Source: Pohlia nutans (lineage: Eukaryota; Streptophyta; Bryopsida; Bryales; Mniaceae). From it: 64,000 nucleotides of DNA. This document shows, in pieces, positions 10,395 through 22,553 of the stretch. How positions within the stretch are numbered: the stretch's first letter is position 1; every line of letters starts with the position of its first letter. The stretch is taken from assembly GCA_022496805.1 (NCBI GenBank), contig CM040104.1:6175650-6239649 (forward strand). Reading direction: 5' to 3'. The notes below the pieces were generated by a model. That model was given only the letters and a program-made list of their open reading frames with translations, had not been told where the DNA came from and ran no database searches. A program made the translations under genes and the position numbers.

Positions 10395-12550
10395 TTTACG
10401 TATATGTTCGTAGAGGGTTTTTTTTTGTGTATGTATGAGTGTGATCACCTAGACGGTTTCACATAGAATTCATGTTTACCTATAATATAAAATTCTTTAG
10501 TCTTAAGTCTTTTATTTTAATATACTCCAGCATTTAGTCTTTTATTTTAATATAATAAAAGACATTCTATTTTAATAGATAAAATGTTTTTTTAATAGTA
10601 ATGGAATATATATAAGAAAAACATCAAGACGGTTCCACATAGAGTTCATGTGCACTTTCAGTCTTTACTTTTATTAACAATACTAAAAGTGAGTTAATTA
10701 CAAGATAAAAGTGTTAACTAGAAGAAAAAAAGCATCAACTACAAGTAAAGTGTGTTAACTACAAAAACAAAATGTTAACTACAAAAAAAAAGTGTATTAA
10801 TTACAAGAAAAACAAATTAACTACAAGAAATAGCGAGTTCTCTATAAGAAAAATAAGTCAAATCAATTAATGATCTCTAATGATATGATTTTGGAAATCT
10901 CTATTGAAGTAGTTATTAGAGAGATAGAGGCTACATCTTCAGTAAAACAATATGCCATTGTAAAAACAAAGGCAATTTTACATTTTGAACCCAACAAAGA
11001 CTCAACTTAATTGACAAGAATGGATGGGCCTCTAATAATTGGCTTTATCATCGAGATTGCAAATTCAGGCATTACATGTAAGTATAAATCATTCATGTGT
11101 ACCTTGTGTAACAAAATTGTGATGTCCAAGAAATTTGGCAATATGCATCTCCATACTTGTCAGTTATCAAACAATTATCAAACAATTATCAGAGAGGGCT
11201 TAGTGGGGAATTAGGCAGGTCTTACCGGAATAGAGCGAGCGTCTAGGAGCGAGAGACAAAATGACGACAAGAGCGGGGGTCGAAGTAGGTCTTACGACGT
11301 TGCATTTGCGCCCGTGCTATCGCCATCACCATTCGCTCTCAACTCTGCAACATGCATCTCCTCTTCCCTCATCCTCTTCTTCTTTGACTTCTTTAGAACC
11401 CAGCCGTACTGTCTGCCATGCTTTGTTTCGTGTTCTCTCTCCTTAGAGCCACGAGGGGTCACTATGTATTTTGTAGGTACTACCTAAGATATTAGGATAT
11501 TTGAAAGTACCTTAAAATAAAAGTGATTTATACTATAATTAGGAGTATTTATTTTTAAGCACCCTATATGAATTTCAATTTTTTTTAAATTAACTTCAAA
11601 GATTATTTGGATCCTATTATTTATCCGCACATCATTATGAAATATTTGGAATTGACCCCTCCTAGCTTGAAGATGGAGGTTTAAGCGCTATGCGCTTAAA
11701 TCAAATTAAGTTCACGTTCGCAGTTTTCCGATGGTATGTGGTTTTATCTTCTTTTGTAGACCACTGTAGTTAGAGTCAACACCCCAATATTTATTCAAAT
11801 AACAATGGCCAAAGACATTTAGTAAAGTCACATTTACACCATTTGTATGAATAGATGAGTTCAACCAATATTTGTAAATAGATAGATAGAAACTCCGGTC
11901 CTCTTTTGAAGCCGGCGTGAATAAAGTGTATGTCCCGCCAATGAGTTAGTGCCCACCGGACAAAGAATCATTGGTGTAAGACCACAAAAATTAGTATAGC
12001 AAATGCTATGAGGTTCTTAATGGTTTTAGTATCCTCTATCCTATATAGTTACATATGAAGGTAATGATTTAAGGAGATCTCACTTGTTCAACTCTACAAA
12101 ACAAGGTGTCATGGTTTTTTTTTCATGCCCATTCAAAAGATGTCAACAATGGTTGTGTAAACCATGATGGCCATACTTGTTAAAATGCCAAATTTCAAAA
12201 TGTGACATTCCATTGAGCTCTAAAATCCATTAATATTCATATGAGGATCAACCATATAGATGGTTGAGGTTCTAGTTGGAAACTCAAATGTGCTCTAGTT
12301 TCAATTGGGTAAACCAAAACTACGCCAGTTCCTTGTTGTAAGCCTTTAATTTGGCACCCAAGGATCAAATCTGAATTGGACAAAAAGAGAGGAGACCTTC
12401 CATTGATAAAAGCTACATCTACAATGAATGTGAGTAAGTTTCAGCAGGTTGCTACATTGAAATCACCATATATTGTGGCCCACAGTTTTTACAAGAGGCT
12501 TTATCAATAAGTATTTTTCAAAAATATTGTGGTAAAGATCATCCAACTCT
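10395..12550. other. gene-poor AT-rich spacer
   Basis: No convincing gene. 10670-10860 holds degenerate units of about 22 bp ('gttaactacaagaaaaa'). The sequence at 11870-11930 ('agatagatagaaact' ... 'gccggcgtgaataaagtg') recurs at 38775-38830, showing a shared older repeat. Confidence 0.4.
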
Positions 12551-12555
12551 AATCC

Positions 12556-14288
12556 CCGGGGAGTGCACTTAAAGCTAAGACTAGGAATTACGTGAGTGCG
12601 TACGTATGATCCCCCTTTGTATATACTAAAAACTCACCTAAAAATTGTAAAAAAAGAAATGAAGTTGTTAACCCTTTAACGTCCCTATTCAACATTGTTT
12701 TCAAAAATCCATTATAAAATGTTTGATGAAAAACAAATATGGAGTTGATGTACAAAGCTAAGCTGTAAATGTCAATGTGAAGATCACATCTATACAGTTG
12801 GATTCATCATATTTTTATTAATTTTAGAAGGTTTTCTTTTGAAATGCAATTTGAAATCCCAAATTCACACAAAAAATTAAAAAATATTGTAATGAAATTG
12901 GAAAAACATGCACTACAAGATGGTATGATTTCCATTATTCGATTCTACTTATTTTGGAAAATCATGTTTAACCCCTAAATGACCATGATCATCTTTAGAA
13001 TTTTATTACTTTTCTTGATGCTTTCAAGAAGATAGTTGTATCTCTTAATTGGTGTTCATGTAGAAAACTTCACCGTTAAAGGTCAAAGAGGACTTAGTCA
13101 TGAGATTGTATATCAATTTTCAGAACAATCTACCATATATATTACATGATTATAAGGTTTGATCAAGAGTTGTTTTGCAAAACATTTGAGCAAACATTCT
13201 CATAAATTCTAGAACCATGATTAGCGTTTGAAATTTCAGGAACATACAAAAATGTATTGTATTTAGGTGCTCACAAAAAACGGAGTTCTAAAAATAAATA
13301 CAACAACTTATAATGATTGATTCTCAAAGATTTATATTCAGGTGAAGTGACTTGTTGGTCACTCGTTGAGCCGGTGTTTGTGATTGTTATTAATTGTTAC
13401 ATTGCATAGAATGTGTGAAGATTTCAAATTTATTTTTGGAATAATCCAAAATATTCCAAAATATATGATATGTAAAAATATTCCATTTAAAATATATTTA
13501 AATGTATTCCGTAATTGTTATATAATGTTAATGATACAATAACGGCACGTGTTTTACATATTGTACATTCTTTTTTTGGCGATATCTGATGCCCTAGTGT
13601 GAAAGCGTCCTCCAGGTCATCAACTTCTCTAACTACCATGTTCCAAGTTCATCTGCGTTGACGTTTTAGTTTTTCCCGATGGATCGATCAACGTAATTGC
13701 AAATCTTGAAGGATTTTTATGTTCTCGTAACGGGCATTTACAATTCTTTAGTTAATATTGAGTCAAAATTATGGAATCTAAATAATTTATAAGGTCTCAC
13801 TAGGGCGTCACATTTGTCTCACATTTGTCTCACATTTTGAAGATCCATACTGTACAACTGATAGTCAACTAGCACAAGAACCAAGAGAAATTTGGATGGA
13901 TGAAAAACTGTACAAGATGTAGTGTTGAGAAAAGTTGCAATTTGTTCGTTGTCCATTATATGGACGCAGGTGCGTCAAAGGGTTAAACACAATCTAAAGT
14001 TCTTGTTGTATAAATTTCAAAAAATAATCACTTGTAAACACTTTAAATTGATTTTTGAAGCGAAAAACAACACATTTTTGTTCAAACTTCTATCATTTTT
14101 TTTAATAAGATTTTAAAAACATTTGTTCTTGAAATTTATACCAAATGATAGATGTATACGTAATGTTTTAGCACCTAAAAATCCTTAATTTAAAAACTAT
14201 TTAAGGCCAAGTATTGTAGGGGGTGTACTATTAAAACGCACTCAGTCACTTGTATTCCCAATCTTAACTTTAAGTGCACTCCCCGAGA
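12556..14288. repeat. inverted flanking repeats around a TTAA-element cluster
   Basis: The sequence CCCCGGGGAGTGCACTTAAA (from 12556) continuing with 'aagactaggaatta' and 'gagtgcgt' has a reverse-complement partner at about 14218-14288 ('CTCGGGGAGTGCACTTAAAG'). The arms are about 70 bp and imperfect. They may be the ends of one 1.73-kb composite element containing the family C copy, or two independent repeats. Confidence 0.4.
12672..13982. mobile_element. TTAA element, family C, copy 1 (interrupted)
   Basis: Left end TTAA (12668-12671) + CCCTTTAACGTCCCTATTC; right end ...GGTGCGTCAAAGGG + TTAA (13983-13986). The left part to about 12968 and the part from about 13785 align with copy 42319-42864. 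Between them lies another element-like block that begins TTAA CCCCTAAATGACCATG (from 12973), so this looks like nesting at an internal TTAA, although the right boundary of the inner block is eroded. Confidence 0.6.
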
Positions 14289-14299
14289 ATCTGATGAAA

Positions 14300-15460
14300 A
14301 CTTGTTGAAATGAATGAATTTTTTTCAAACTGATGAGAATTTATCCAAATGGATGAATGTACCCACGCCATTCACGCACCCATAGTATATGGTGATTTGA
14401 GTGTACTAGAAAAGCGAGCCAAATGAATGCTACAATTTAGAAAGACATAACCTCTCATAACCCAGCTGCTTATTTCAACAACAAATGTGAGGAAGTTTGA
14501 GTACGTTGCTATTCAAAAAGCAAGCCTCTCCACTACCACTCTGGATAGCTCTTTGATTGGCTGTGGAAAAATGAATGTGCATGAATTGGTGAACTTATTT
14601 GGACTGACACTAGAAAATGTAACCGAGTTCAAAACCCTCAAAATCACTCTTGTTAGTATATCTTCTCTTCTTAATTTCACATCATAATTGCACAATCTAT
14701 GCGTAGTGACTTCTGAGAGGCTCACTTACTATTTTTAAAATCTAATAGAGTGATGTTGGTGGAGAACTACATGGTGAGGTCTCAAATTTTGAATGACCTT
14801 TAAAGTGCAATTCAGAGTTGTTGGTGGAGATGCTCTTACAATTTACAAAGACACAGTCTCTCATAGCCCAATTATTTCTTTTAACAAAAGTTACATGTAC
14901 AACAAATGTGGGGAAGTTTGAGTAGGTTGCTACTCAAAAAGCAAGCCAGAGCTACAATTTACAAAGACAAAGCCTCTCATATCATAGCTGCTTGTTCTAA
15001 GAGGCACTACAAGGAAATCGATCGCTCCTCACTGCTATTTTTGCTTGTTCTAAGAGGCACTACAAGAAAATTGGTCACTCCTCACTGCTATTTTTAGCCA
15101 TTCCAGAGTTGGTGAGTGCTTTTGGTCACATAGGACAAAGATTTCCTCGATTTCAGTGAATGAAAAGCGACGGGTTTGCTTTTAGTAAGGATGTACTGGA
15201 TCTCTCAAGGAAACTGAAGCAGAATACATTCATGAGCTAGATAGACTGACTAGGAAATTGTATGAGTTGCTTTCAGAGAGCCTGGGGTTGCAAGCCTCAT
15301 AAGGCCCTGCCAGTGAAACGCCTTCATGTTTTGAGGGTTCCTCACAATGTGGGAGGCCCTCAAAAAATATGGGATTTGAAACTGCCATGTGAGATTTCTC
15401 ACAAAGGAAAAAAACCCGGGCAGGTCCAAAAAACTCGGCATTTAATTATCTGTGCGTTAT
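14300..15460. repeat. short direct repeats, non-coding
   Basis: Phrases 'gaagtttgagta(g/c)gttgcta' and 'caaagacaaagcctctcat' recur two or three times between 14430 and 14980. At 14990-15095 a 53-bp unit ('gcttgttctaagaggcact' ... 'actgctattttt') is tandemly duplicated. No gene seen. Confidence 0.5.
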
Positions 15461-15588
15461 GCAATGGGAATCTTGTTTGGGCTGGGCCTCCCGTGATGGG
15501 CGGAGCCCGGGCCCAACGGGCTACAACCATTATGGTCCCTGGGCTCCTCCCATCACAAGAGGCCCGCCCAAGCAAGACTCCCACTGTA
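15461..15588. repeat. GC-rich fold-back (imperfect hairpin)
   Basis: The left arm 'caatgggaatcttgtttggg' plus 'ctgggcctcccgtgatggg' pairs with the right arm read in reverse complement ('cagtgggagtcttgcttggg' plus 'cgggcctcttgtgatggg'). Arms are about 55 bp with a short centre. The GC content stands out from the AT-rich surroundings, as in fold-back MITEs. Confidence 0.65.
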
Positions 15589-16300
15589 CGTATCTAAGCG
15601 ACTTCCCACATGGAAAGATATATGCCATGGTTCTTACAATTGGAAACTACTTGTCCCATGGTTGAACACGGGGTTTTTTTTCTATCATTTTAGAGCCAGT
15701 TAGCTTCAGAAATCCACTAGGAGAATCACCATATGGGAACATAATGACAAAAATGCCACCTCATGTAGCCTCCATGGCAGTGGCGCATTGATTGCACGCC
15801 AGGATGGGACTTCGTGAGCCACACGTAGTGGATGAAAAGGCCAAGATGTTGGATGAATAAGACACAATGTATGAAGGGTTTCACGAAAGGTGAATGTGTT
15901 GAATGAAAAAAAGAACAGGATGTAAGAAAAAATAGAGATCCGTCACCACGTTTTTCAAATTAAAAAAATAAGGGTAAAAAAACCATCTCACTCACTTGCA
16001 TGCCAGCTTCATAGCCTAAAGTTAAACGACCTGAAAACCGAAAACTATAAAAAAAATAAAAAAAATAAAAAGGAAAAAATATATATAAAAAAATAAAAAT
16101 AACATAGTGGTTTAGGGTGCAAGTGTCTTGTTGTGGTTAATGTCCCATGTACCACCAGGTTCAAAAAAATTCAAATACCCGGGACATAACCACAATAGGA
16201 CACTTATACCATGTCCAAGGTCAATGTCCTTCCATGTTTTCTCTTGTATTGGTTCTCAGGTAGCCTTGTTGGACACACTTTCTAAGTTGCCAAAAAAAAA

Positions 16301-16302
<2 letters not shown>

Positions 16303-16350
<48 letters not shown>
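16303..16350. repeat. (TA)n microsatellite
   Basis: About 24 uninterrupted TA/AT dinucleotides. Confidence 0.95.
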
Positions 16351-16352
<2 letters not shown>

Positions 16353-16374
16353 TATGTTAGCTATGGTAACTCCA

Positions 16375-16685
16375 AGAGTAAAAGCAACTCCATCGCAGCC
16401 CTCCCAAAGTCTCTCACACTCCAGAACTAGATGAAAAGTGCCAAGGGCCCTTCAAAAATGCCTCTTGAGTCTAGATCCTAGCGTGTTAAGAAATGACCCT
16501 TCAAATCACTATTTAGTTCATTATATCCCCACATTCTACTTGTGATTGGTCCATTGACTATTTGATGTGCACTTTTGATGTGTGAGGGGCGTGCAAGGAT
16601 GGGGGAGTGTAAGTGCAAGGGCTCTTCATATGTAAATGAATAATTTCAGCTAGTCATCTCTAGCGTGTAGGAGTGGAGATGCTCT
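16375..16685. mobile_element. AGCATCTC-end MITE, copy 1
   Basis: Right terminus GGAGTGGAGATGCTCT and a decayed left terminus 'agagtaaaagcaactccatcg' are inverted repeats. The middle ('ttctacttgtgattggtcca', 'ttgactatttgatgt') matches 31008-31284. The AGAGCATCTCC terminus is common among plant non-autonomous DNA transposons. Confidence 0.6.
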
Positions 16686-16898
16686 AAGTTCATCACATGC
16701 TTGTTGAACAATTTTAAATTTTTTGATACCCATGTGACACATGGCACAAGATATTTCAACACACTAGAAAATAATTAATTATTTTTTGCAAAGCTAGCTT
16801 ATGCCCATAACATTCTTTAGCAGCTCCACTGTTCACTGTTGGGAATCAACATTGCAGACTAGAATCGTTGTAGGAATTGTAATTTTTTTGAAGAACCA

Positions 16899-16924
16899 AA
16901 GCCATCTTTAGCTAAAGATGGCTT
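16899..16924. repeat. perfect 26-bp palindrome
   Basis: AAGCCATCTTTAG followed at once by its reverse complement. A related core 'tctttagctaaaga' occurs at 21170, in the glycine-rich protein intron. Probably collapsed termini of a MITE. Confidence 0.7.
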
Positions 16925-16929
16925 GGCAA

Positions 16930-17790
16930 CTCAACAAACTTCTGAAAATGATTTTCCACATCATCAATTCCATGTTCAGATGCCAATTCCCTGCTCAAGC
17001 AAAAAGGTGTGCTGTAGTACTAGCTAAAGAATGTTATGTGGACTATGGTATTGTCCTGATGTTACAAAGTTCTCACATGTTGTGGTTCAGTTCTCTGTCA
17101 AGGCTGCTTTGTTGAACACACTTTCTAAGTTGCAGTATCAATATCATATAAGTGTGAGACTTTAGACACAATCCTCACTACTCATTGTGAGAATGTGAGT
17201 CACACTTTTTTCTAATCAATGTACAGGGAGATCCAGCAGTTAGTGTAAAATTACCCAAATGGAATTGCCAACTTATCGGTTGAAACTCATAGTTTTGGGC
17301 TAAAATCTAGATAAAATTTGTGATACTGTGAGAATACGTGTAGTTTTGACACGTTAACAAACCAGGGTTGTTGGATGTTTGTTCTTCCGGACTGTTGCAG
17401 ATGAGATTTTTCACTAGTACTAAAGCATTTAATAATTTGGGTATTGATCATGGAATGTGTCTGAATGTACACCTCTAGAGCACAGTTCCGTCCATGCAAA
17501 GCTGCAATTGAATGTGTCTGTATGTACATCTCCCGAATACGGTTTCGCTACAGGAATATCGTGCTGTTGACTAAAAATAGTACAAAAACCCCTGGTTGTA
17601 GATTCTTAAATAATTACTCACTCGGTGCAGATTTTAACTAATGGCAAGTACCAGGGTGTGAAACACCATAACATTCATTAGCGCTTGCAAGGGCTGTCTT
17701 GGGGTTTCATCCAGTTTCATCCTTGGAGTTTTTCCTGCCCCTGCCATGTGCCCTCTTAGCAAATGATGAAGCTGACGAGATGATGAAATA
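16930..17790. other. non-coding spacer
   Basis: No gene. It contains a short tandem phrase ('gaatgtgtctg(a/t)atgtaca', 17450-17530) and a copy of 'gaacacactttctaagttgc' also found at 16270. Confidence 0.35.
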
Positions 17791-18066
17791 TATTCCTCTT
17801 GGAAGGACAATCCCTAATTTTACTACTGAATTTTATGACTGAGGTTTGGTTAACATGGACTCCAAACCTCATGTGTCAATTGCCACCTTCACATCTCCAA
17901 GAGACAACATACTAGTCGCTCCTACCCATGATTTGTTGGATGAATTGAAAATCACAATAGGATCAAAATTGATCGAAATTGTTGGTTGTCATGATCAACA
18001 AAAAATAATTATTAAAAGAGGAGCTCAATTTTTTAGAAAATTATTTTTTCAAAAAAAACTATTTTT

Positions 18067-18998
18067 GGGTCCGGAATGACCTTAAACTATTTAGATGATA
18101 GTGAGGAAGTGGGTTCCCCTTAACCCCTAAGTGCCCAAGGGTTTTCTTGAAATGCTAGATGTGTCATAATGTCCATTTTACTCAACTTTTATGAGCTTCA
18201 ATTTTTAAACATATGTAGAGCACAACAATAAGACAACATCCATACGGTTAAATTTAAAAAAAAATGCTACGAATTATTTAATAATGAATTTAAAAGAATT
18301 TTCTTTGAAAATTCATAAAAAATACATGTTTAGTCATTTTGACTTGGAATCAAGTATGATAGGTCAAAAACATTGGTTTTATATGGTGGTTACCTTGTTC
18401 ATGTTAGAACTAATCTTATTTGGTAGAAAACTTAAAGATTCCATTCCGGGCAGATTTTCAAAATTGTGACAATTTGAGATGCTGTCACTTTGAAGGCTTT
18501 AGAGGAAAATTGGTAAACGTTTTTTCAGAATTTCTTTTTGAAAAAGTTGCTCAGTTTCAATATCTACAAGGGAAAAAAAATGACGTTCAAAAATTGTTAT
18601 TTTTGCAAAAGTTATGAACGTTTTTAGTGGGCTGAACTTTTTTTAAACTCTGAAATTTTGAATCAACCATATATGGTCGATTAGGCAGTTAGGGGTTAAG
18701 AGTGCTTATTCGCATCAACAAGGGCGGTTCAATTCCTCGGATGCATGTCGTGAGGGCTAATACTTCCTTGCTTGATAGGAACCCCAAGCAAGATGGGGAT
18801 TGCTCCCGGGCCTCATGTTACATGTTACGGTGGGGGCGTCGCTCTTAGTTGGAAATGATTAGGAGCATTGGGTCTAGTCCAGATATTGTAGGAAGAAAAA
18901 TCCAAAAAGAATCACCGACGGGAGAGTATTGGTATGTGCTCTCTTTGTTTACAATGTGATGTTTGTAATCTGTTGTTGTACAATGGAAATAAAGCATC
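18067..18998 (+). mobile_element. tRNA-derived SINE, copy interrupted by a TTAA element
   Basis: The two halves, 18067-18119 and 18700-18998, together match the intact SINE at 48805-49170 (opposite strand). Shared blocks are 'ggaatgaccttaaact', the tRNA-like segment, 'agtgcttatt', the B-box-like GGTTCAATTCC, and the 3' end 'atggaaataaagcatcc'. The TTAA element 18124-18695 separates the halves exactly at a TTAA. Confidence 0.75.
18124..18695. mobile_element. TTAA element, family E, nested in a SINE
   Basis: 572 bp, ends CCCCTAAGTGCCCAAGG and (reverse complement) CCCCTAACTGCCTAATC, flanked by TTAA at 18120-18123 and 18696-18699. In the intact SINE the same site reads CCCTTAGGAGTGC with no insert, so the element entered at a TTAA and duplicated it. 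No coding potential. Confidence 0.85.
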
Positions 18999-19622
18999 CA
19001 TTTGTTCCAATATATATAACGGTGAAAAAGAGAATATTAGAGAATATCCACAAAATTTGGCATTTGTTGAAAAAAAACTTTCCAAATAAAATAATTATTC
19101 GGCATGACCTACCAACCATGACAACCGGGAGCAACGTCAATTATGTATTGAAGTGCCTAATTGGTTGCTTTCATCTACACAGGAGTTGAAATAAATCATT
19201 TAGGAAGCTTCAAATGGTAAATGTATGTTTTCAAAACTACTATAATCACTTATAAACTTACAAAGTGAACTTTCTATTTTTAATTTTAGACCATTTTTCA
19301 AGCACTCAAGGGCATGGATTTTCTTTTATGACTCTCTGAAAATTTTGGACCTATGTAGCCACATCCCTTCAAATATACTCTAGTGAAATGAGGACAAAGA
19401 AGAGGTTACTATTCAAAACAAAACAAAAAAAAAAAACAACACAGCGCTACATTACATTATTAAGCACTAGACTTTAACTCATTAAAGTTTTCAAGATTCT
19501 CTCCGATGCTCTTGAATGCTCTTTTCTTCACATCTTAAGAAAAAATTACTTTATGTGTAAAATTTGATCCAAGCAGTAGGGGGTTTAAAACCTACTATTA
19601 TAAAATGTTATGAAGGGATTAA

Positions 19623-19822
19623 CCCCTTAAGGATCGAGATGCTCATGTTTTTAGTAGTAATTTTGAGTAGGTTATTTGTGCAGTTTTTTTGTTTAAATTT
19701 ATTTGATTTTATGATCAACACATGCAATGTTCTTCTCTTATTTCGGTGATATAAAATTTGGTTCCATTTGAATTCTACTTTTCAATTGAATTAAAATGAT
19801 AAAGTCTTTGGTCCTGTAGGGG
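19623..19822 (+). mobile_element. TTAA element, family B, copy 1
   Basis: 200 bp between TTAA (19619-19622) and TTAA (19823-19826). Ends CCCCTTAAGGATCGAG and, reverse-complemented, CCCCTACAGGACCAAAG. It shares 'gtgatataaaatttggtt' and 'aattctacttttca' with the other B copies. Confidence 0.8.
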
Positions 19823-19861
19823 TTAAGTTGCCAAAGTTATAATACTTGAGAATGATGTTAA

Positions 19862-20671
19862 CCCCTAAGCGTCCCGGCGTCCATATTATGGACGTTTTTG
19901 GGGTACAGTCACCTTCGAAGAGCTGTAACTTTTTCAAAACGTGTCTGATTTTGCTGAAATTTTGAAAAAACTCCCCGCATGATGTATGGAATGTGTGGTA
20001 AAAATTTCAGATCAATCCGAGATGAATTGAATTTTTGGTGATCATTTGAAAGTAGGTATGTTTTTTTTTTGGACAGTTCTGTGAATTTTGATGGCAGTAA
20101 CTTTGGGAGCTTGTATCTCCTTCATCTCAAGTCCGTTTTCAATAAAACTTGTTGGGTTGAATTCCCCTTGAGGTCTAGTTATCATGGTAAAATTTTCAGG
20201 TCAATCCATGTTGTTATGAATGTTTGGGACTCATTTTAGTGCACGGGTCTAGTTTGGACACTTTTTGCTTTTTGGTTCAAATGGGTCACTTTTCGGGCTA
20301 CTTTTTGACATTGCAAGGCCATTTTAGGGCACATTAAATTTTTTTCATGAGGCTTTTTTGGTACTAATGTGTTTATATGATGATTTTGAACAACTTTCTA
20401 GTTCAACGTTTTTTCATTTGAGTAATTTTGAAAACGAATTTCACCTCTAACTGTGTTGCTAGGAAAATTTCAGCATCCTTTTTTAGCACTAAAACACTAT
20501 GATCTTGCAATCTATATGGCCAAATGACCCCAAAATTGATCCACATGATCTACAACATGTATGTTACAAGATTGTACGGTTGAGATTTCTATACCTCACT
20601 TACATTTAGACCTATAACACATCAAAAGCGATGATGATTTTAAGCCCAAAAAAGCTAGGGACCTTTAGGGG
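19862..20671. mobile_element. TTAA element, family F
   Basis: 810 bp between TTAA (19858-19861) and TTAA (20672-20675). Ends CCCCTAAGCGTCCCGG and, reverse-complemented, CCCCTAAAGGTCCCTAG. The sequence just inside the left end is itself palindromic ('cgtccatattatggacg'). Single copy in this window. It ends about 120 bp upstream of the TATA box of the glycine-rich protein gene. Confidence 0.75.
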
Positions 20672-20795
20672 TTAAGGTTGTTGGATGAGTAGGTGCAATA
20701 ATACAGTCACTGTCCGAACATGGCCGCTGGCTACTGGATGGTACGAGAACATGAGGAGCTTGTGAAGTCACATATTAGTGGCGTATATCAGTTTG

Positions 20796-20805
20796 TATAT
20801 AAATA
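20796..20805 (+). promoter_or_regulatory. TATA box of the glycine-rich protein gene
   Basis: TATATAAATA lies 68 bases before the ATG at 20873. Transcription would start near 20830, giving a 5' UTR of about 45 nt. This excludes the in-frame ATG at 20720 as the normal start. Confidence 0.65.
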
Positions 20806-20872
20806 CATGCAAGAATTTGGGAGTTTTTCCATCGGTAGTCGGTCACTCCAAAGTGTTGAGATTTTTCAAGCC

Positions 20873-22553
20873 ATGGCGTCGGTCAAGCCGCGGCAGAAGC
20901 ATGGGGCCGCCTCCCGGGTTCTTCACATCCTTCTCGTAGCTCTCCTTGTGAGCCACACTAGCCTACTCTTCCAGCCAGCTTGGGCAAGAGTATTTGCAGC
21001 CGACCGAAAGTTGTTGGCAGCCACTGTTGAGGTGAGTGCACTCTACTCATAATTCGACGGTATTATTATTCCAACACATGTGACCATAAGGTTCTATAGC
21101 AGTTAGTGGAGCTCACCCTTTTCAACAGTAGCACTATAGAAGCTTTAACAATGTCTCACCACCCAATCTTTAGCTAAAGATGACGTGGAATTGCCATAAT
21201 TCGGGTATCTACTATAGTGATTCGGGAACAATGATAAGGTGTTACTGAGAGGAGCTAAAGAACCTTTAGCTCTGATTAATCCATGCCTGCCACCTTGAAG
21301 GTAGGGCTTTTCAAATATGTCATAATAGAGAGGGACAACACTTTATTTTCTGAAACATTTTGTAGGACTTGCATTCTCAATTTAGTGTTGAGTAAGTAAA
21401 ACCAATTGTCATTCCTTTGCCAAGAGTGATTAGTAGAGATTCTTGAATTTTGAGTATCGAGGTGCATATCCTAAATGTGAGAGTCTAGGGAGTTGGTTTT
21501 GGGTACACCTACAATTAGCAATGTAAAAAATTTGTAGTTTTTCTCATGTAGTTCCCAAATTTAAATGTTGAATTGCTTTGGAATCTTTTTTCATTTGTTA
21601 ATACAATCAAACAATAACTAATAATAAGAACCATACTCATATGTTTATTTGGTTATATAGTAAGTATGCATACTTTACATATGCCAATGAACTTAGATCC
21701 ACTATGGATATTGGAGTATATTGAATAATTTATAGTGAGCTATAGAAATTTATATCACAGAACAAAAGAAATAAAGGAAAATGTCTAATATTTTTTAGTT
21801 GGTGGCAATCCTTCTAACAATATTCACTAGGCCTATTATTAGCCAAAATCTATGGTTAGCAATGTTGTAACTCTATTCTTGTGCCTTTCAATTATCGAAC
21901 GTGATTAATATTATTCAAAAAAATTGTGAGCGATGTTTTTAAGAAGATTCTAATGCACTAAAATATATATTATTTTGATATTGCATGAATATCAACTCTA
22001 TTAAATTATGTGATTTTGTATACTTCTGTTTATATACCATATATTGATCAAAAATCTTTTAAAAAATAACTTAATCAAAGAGGGATCAACTAGTGCTATA
22101 GATATAGATAGGAGAGCAAGAACTCCTAACATGTATTCTAAGTAAACTTTGTTTTAGCAATCTCTAATACAATGATGAATCATAATATATTTTTTACGAA
22201 ACAACAAACGTTATATTTCATAGCAAATAAATTTTATTTTTTAGACTATTGGAAATTTTTCTAAATATGTATCAATGAAAGAAAGTTGCAATGACACTAA
22301 CTTATGACAATGCAATCAACTTGAAACTTCTTATCAGGTTACAGAAAATACAACAAACAAAGAGACAAATGTAGCAACAACAAAAAATGCAACAGTGGGA
22401 TCTAATTATTGGGGAGGTGGAGGTGGAGGTCATTATGGTGGAGGAGGTTATTATCACGGAGGAGGTCATTATGGTGGAGGTGGATGTTGTTATGGTGGAG
22501 GCGGAGGATGGGGCCATGGAGGTGGTGGATATGGCCATGGAGGTGGTGATTGA
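20873..22553 (+). CDS. secreted glycine-rich (cell-wall type) protein
   Basis: Two exons, 20873-21031 and 22338-22553, join in phase 0 across a 1306-bp GT-AG intron to give 124 residues. Residues 1-15 are basic, 16-35 form a hydrophobic core (VLHILLVALLVSHTSLLF), and a signal peptidase site after AWA (about 38) is likely. A short hydrophilic linker with NTTN and KNAT follows, with potential N-glycosylation at NTT and NAT. The C-terminal 48 residues are Gly-rich blocks alternating with HY, YYH, CCY, WGH and YGH, ending GGGD. Such proteins are exported to the wall, where Tyr residues may be cross-linked; the two adjacent Cys are unusual for this class. Exon 1 holds the signal and exon 2 the Gly-rich part. 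An in-frame ATG at 20720 lies upstream of the TATA box and is rejected as the start. Confidence 0.88.

Larger units (their letters stand above)
17800..19190. repeat. old dispersed repeat R, copy 1 (hosts SINE and TTAA element)
   Basis: The parts 17960-18066 and about 19000-19160 align in order with 29600-29790 and 30342-30370 (shared 'ggttgtc', 'aaattattttttcaaa', 'aatttggcatttgttgaa'). In this copy a SINE splits the repeat, and a TTAA element splits the SINE. The short open frames in it are not recognisable as a protein. Confidence 0.55.

Noticed and set aside
11011..11214. 67-codon frame with a CTLC...HLHTC zinc-finger-like pattern
   Set aside because: Too short, no flanking coding sequence, and the spacing does not fit a BED or C2H2 finger well enough to claim a transposase relic.
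15459..15665. Overlapping open frames on both strands near 15.5 kb
   Set aside because: They mirror each other because the DNA is a palindrome; this is a fold-back, not a gene.
17846..18079. 77-codon frame and neighbours in repeat R
   Set aside because: The other copy at 29600 does not keep the frame; no protein family seen.
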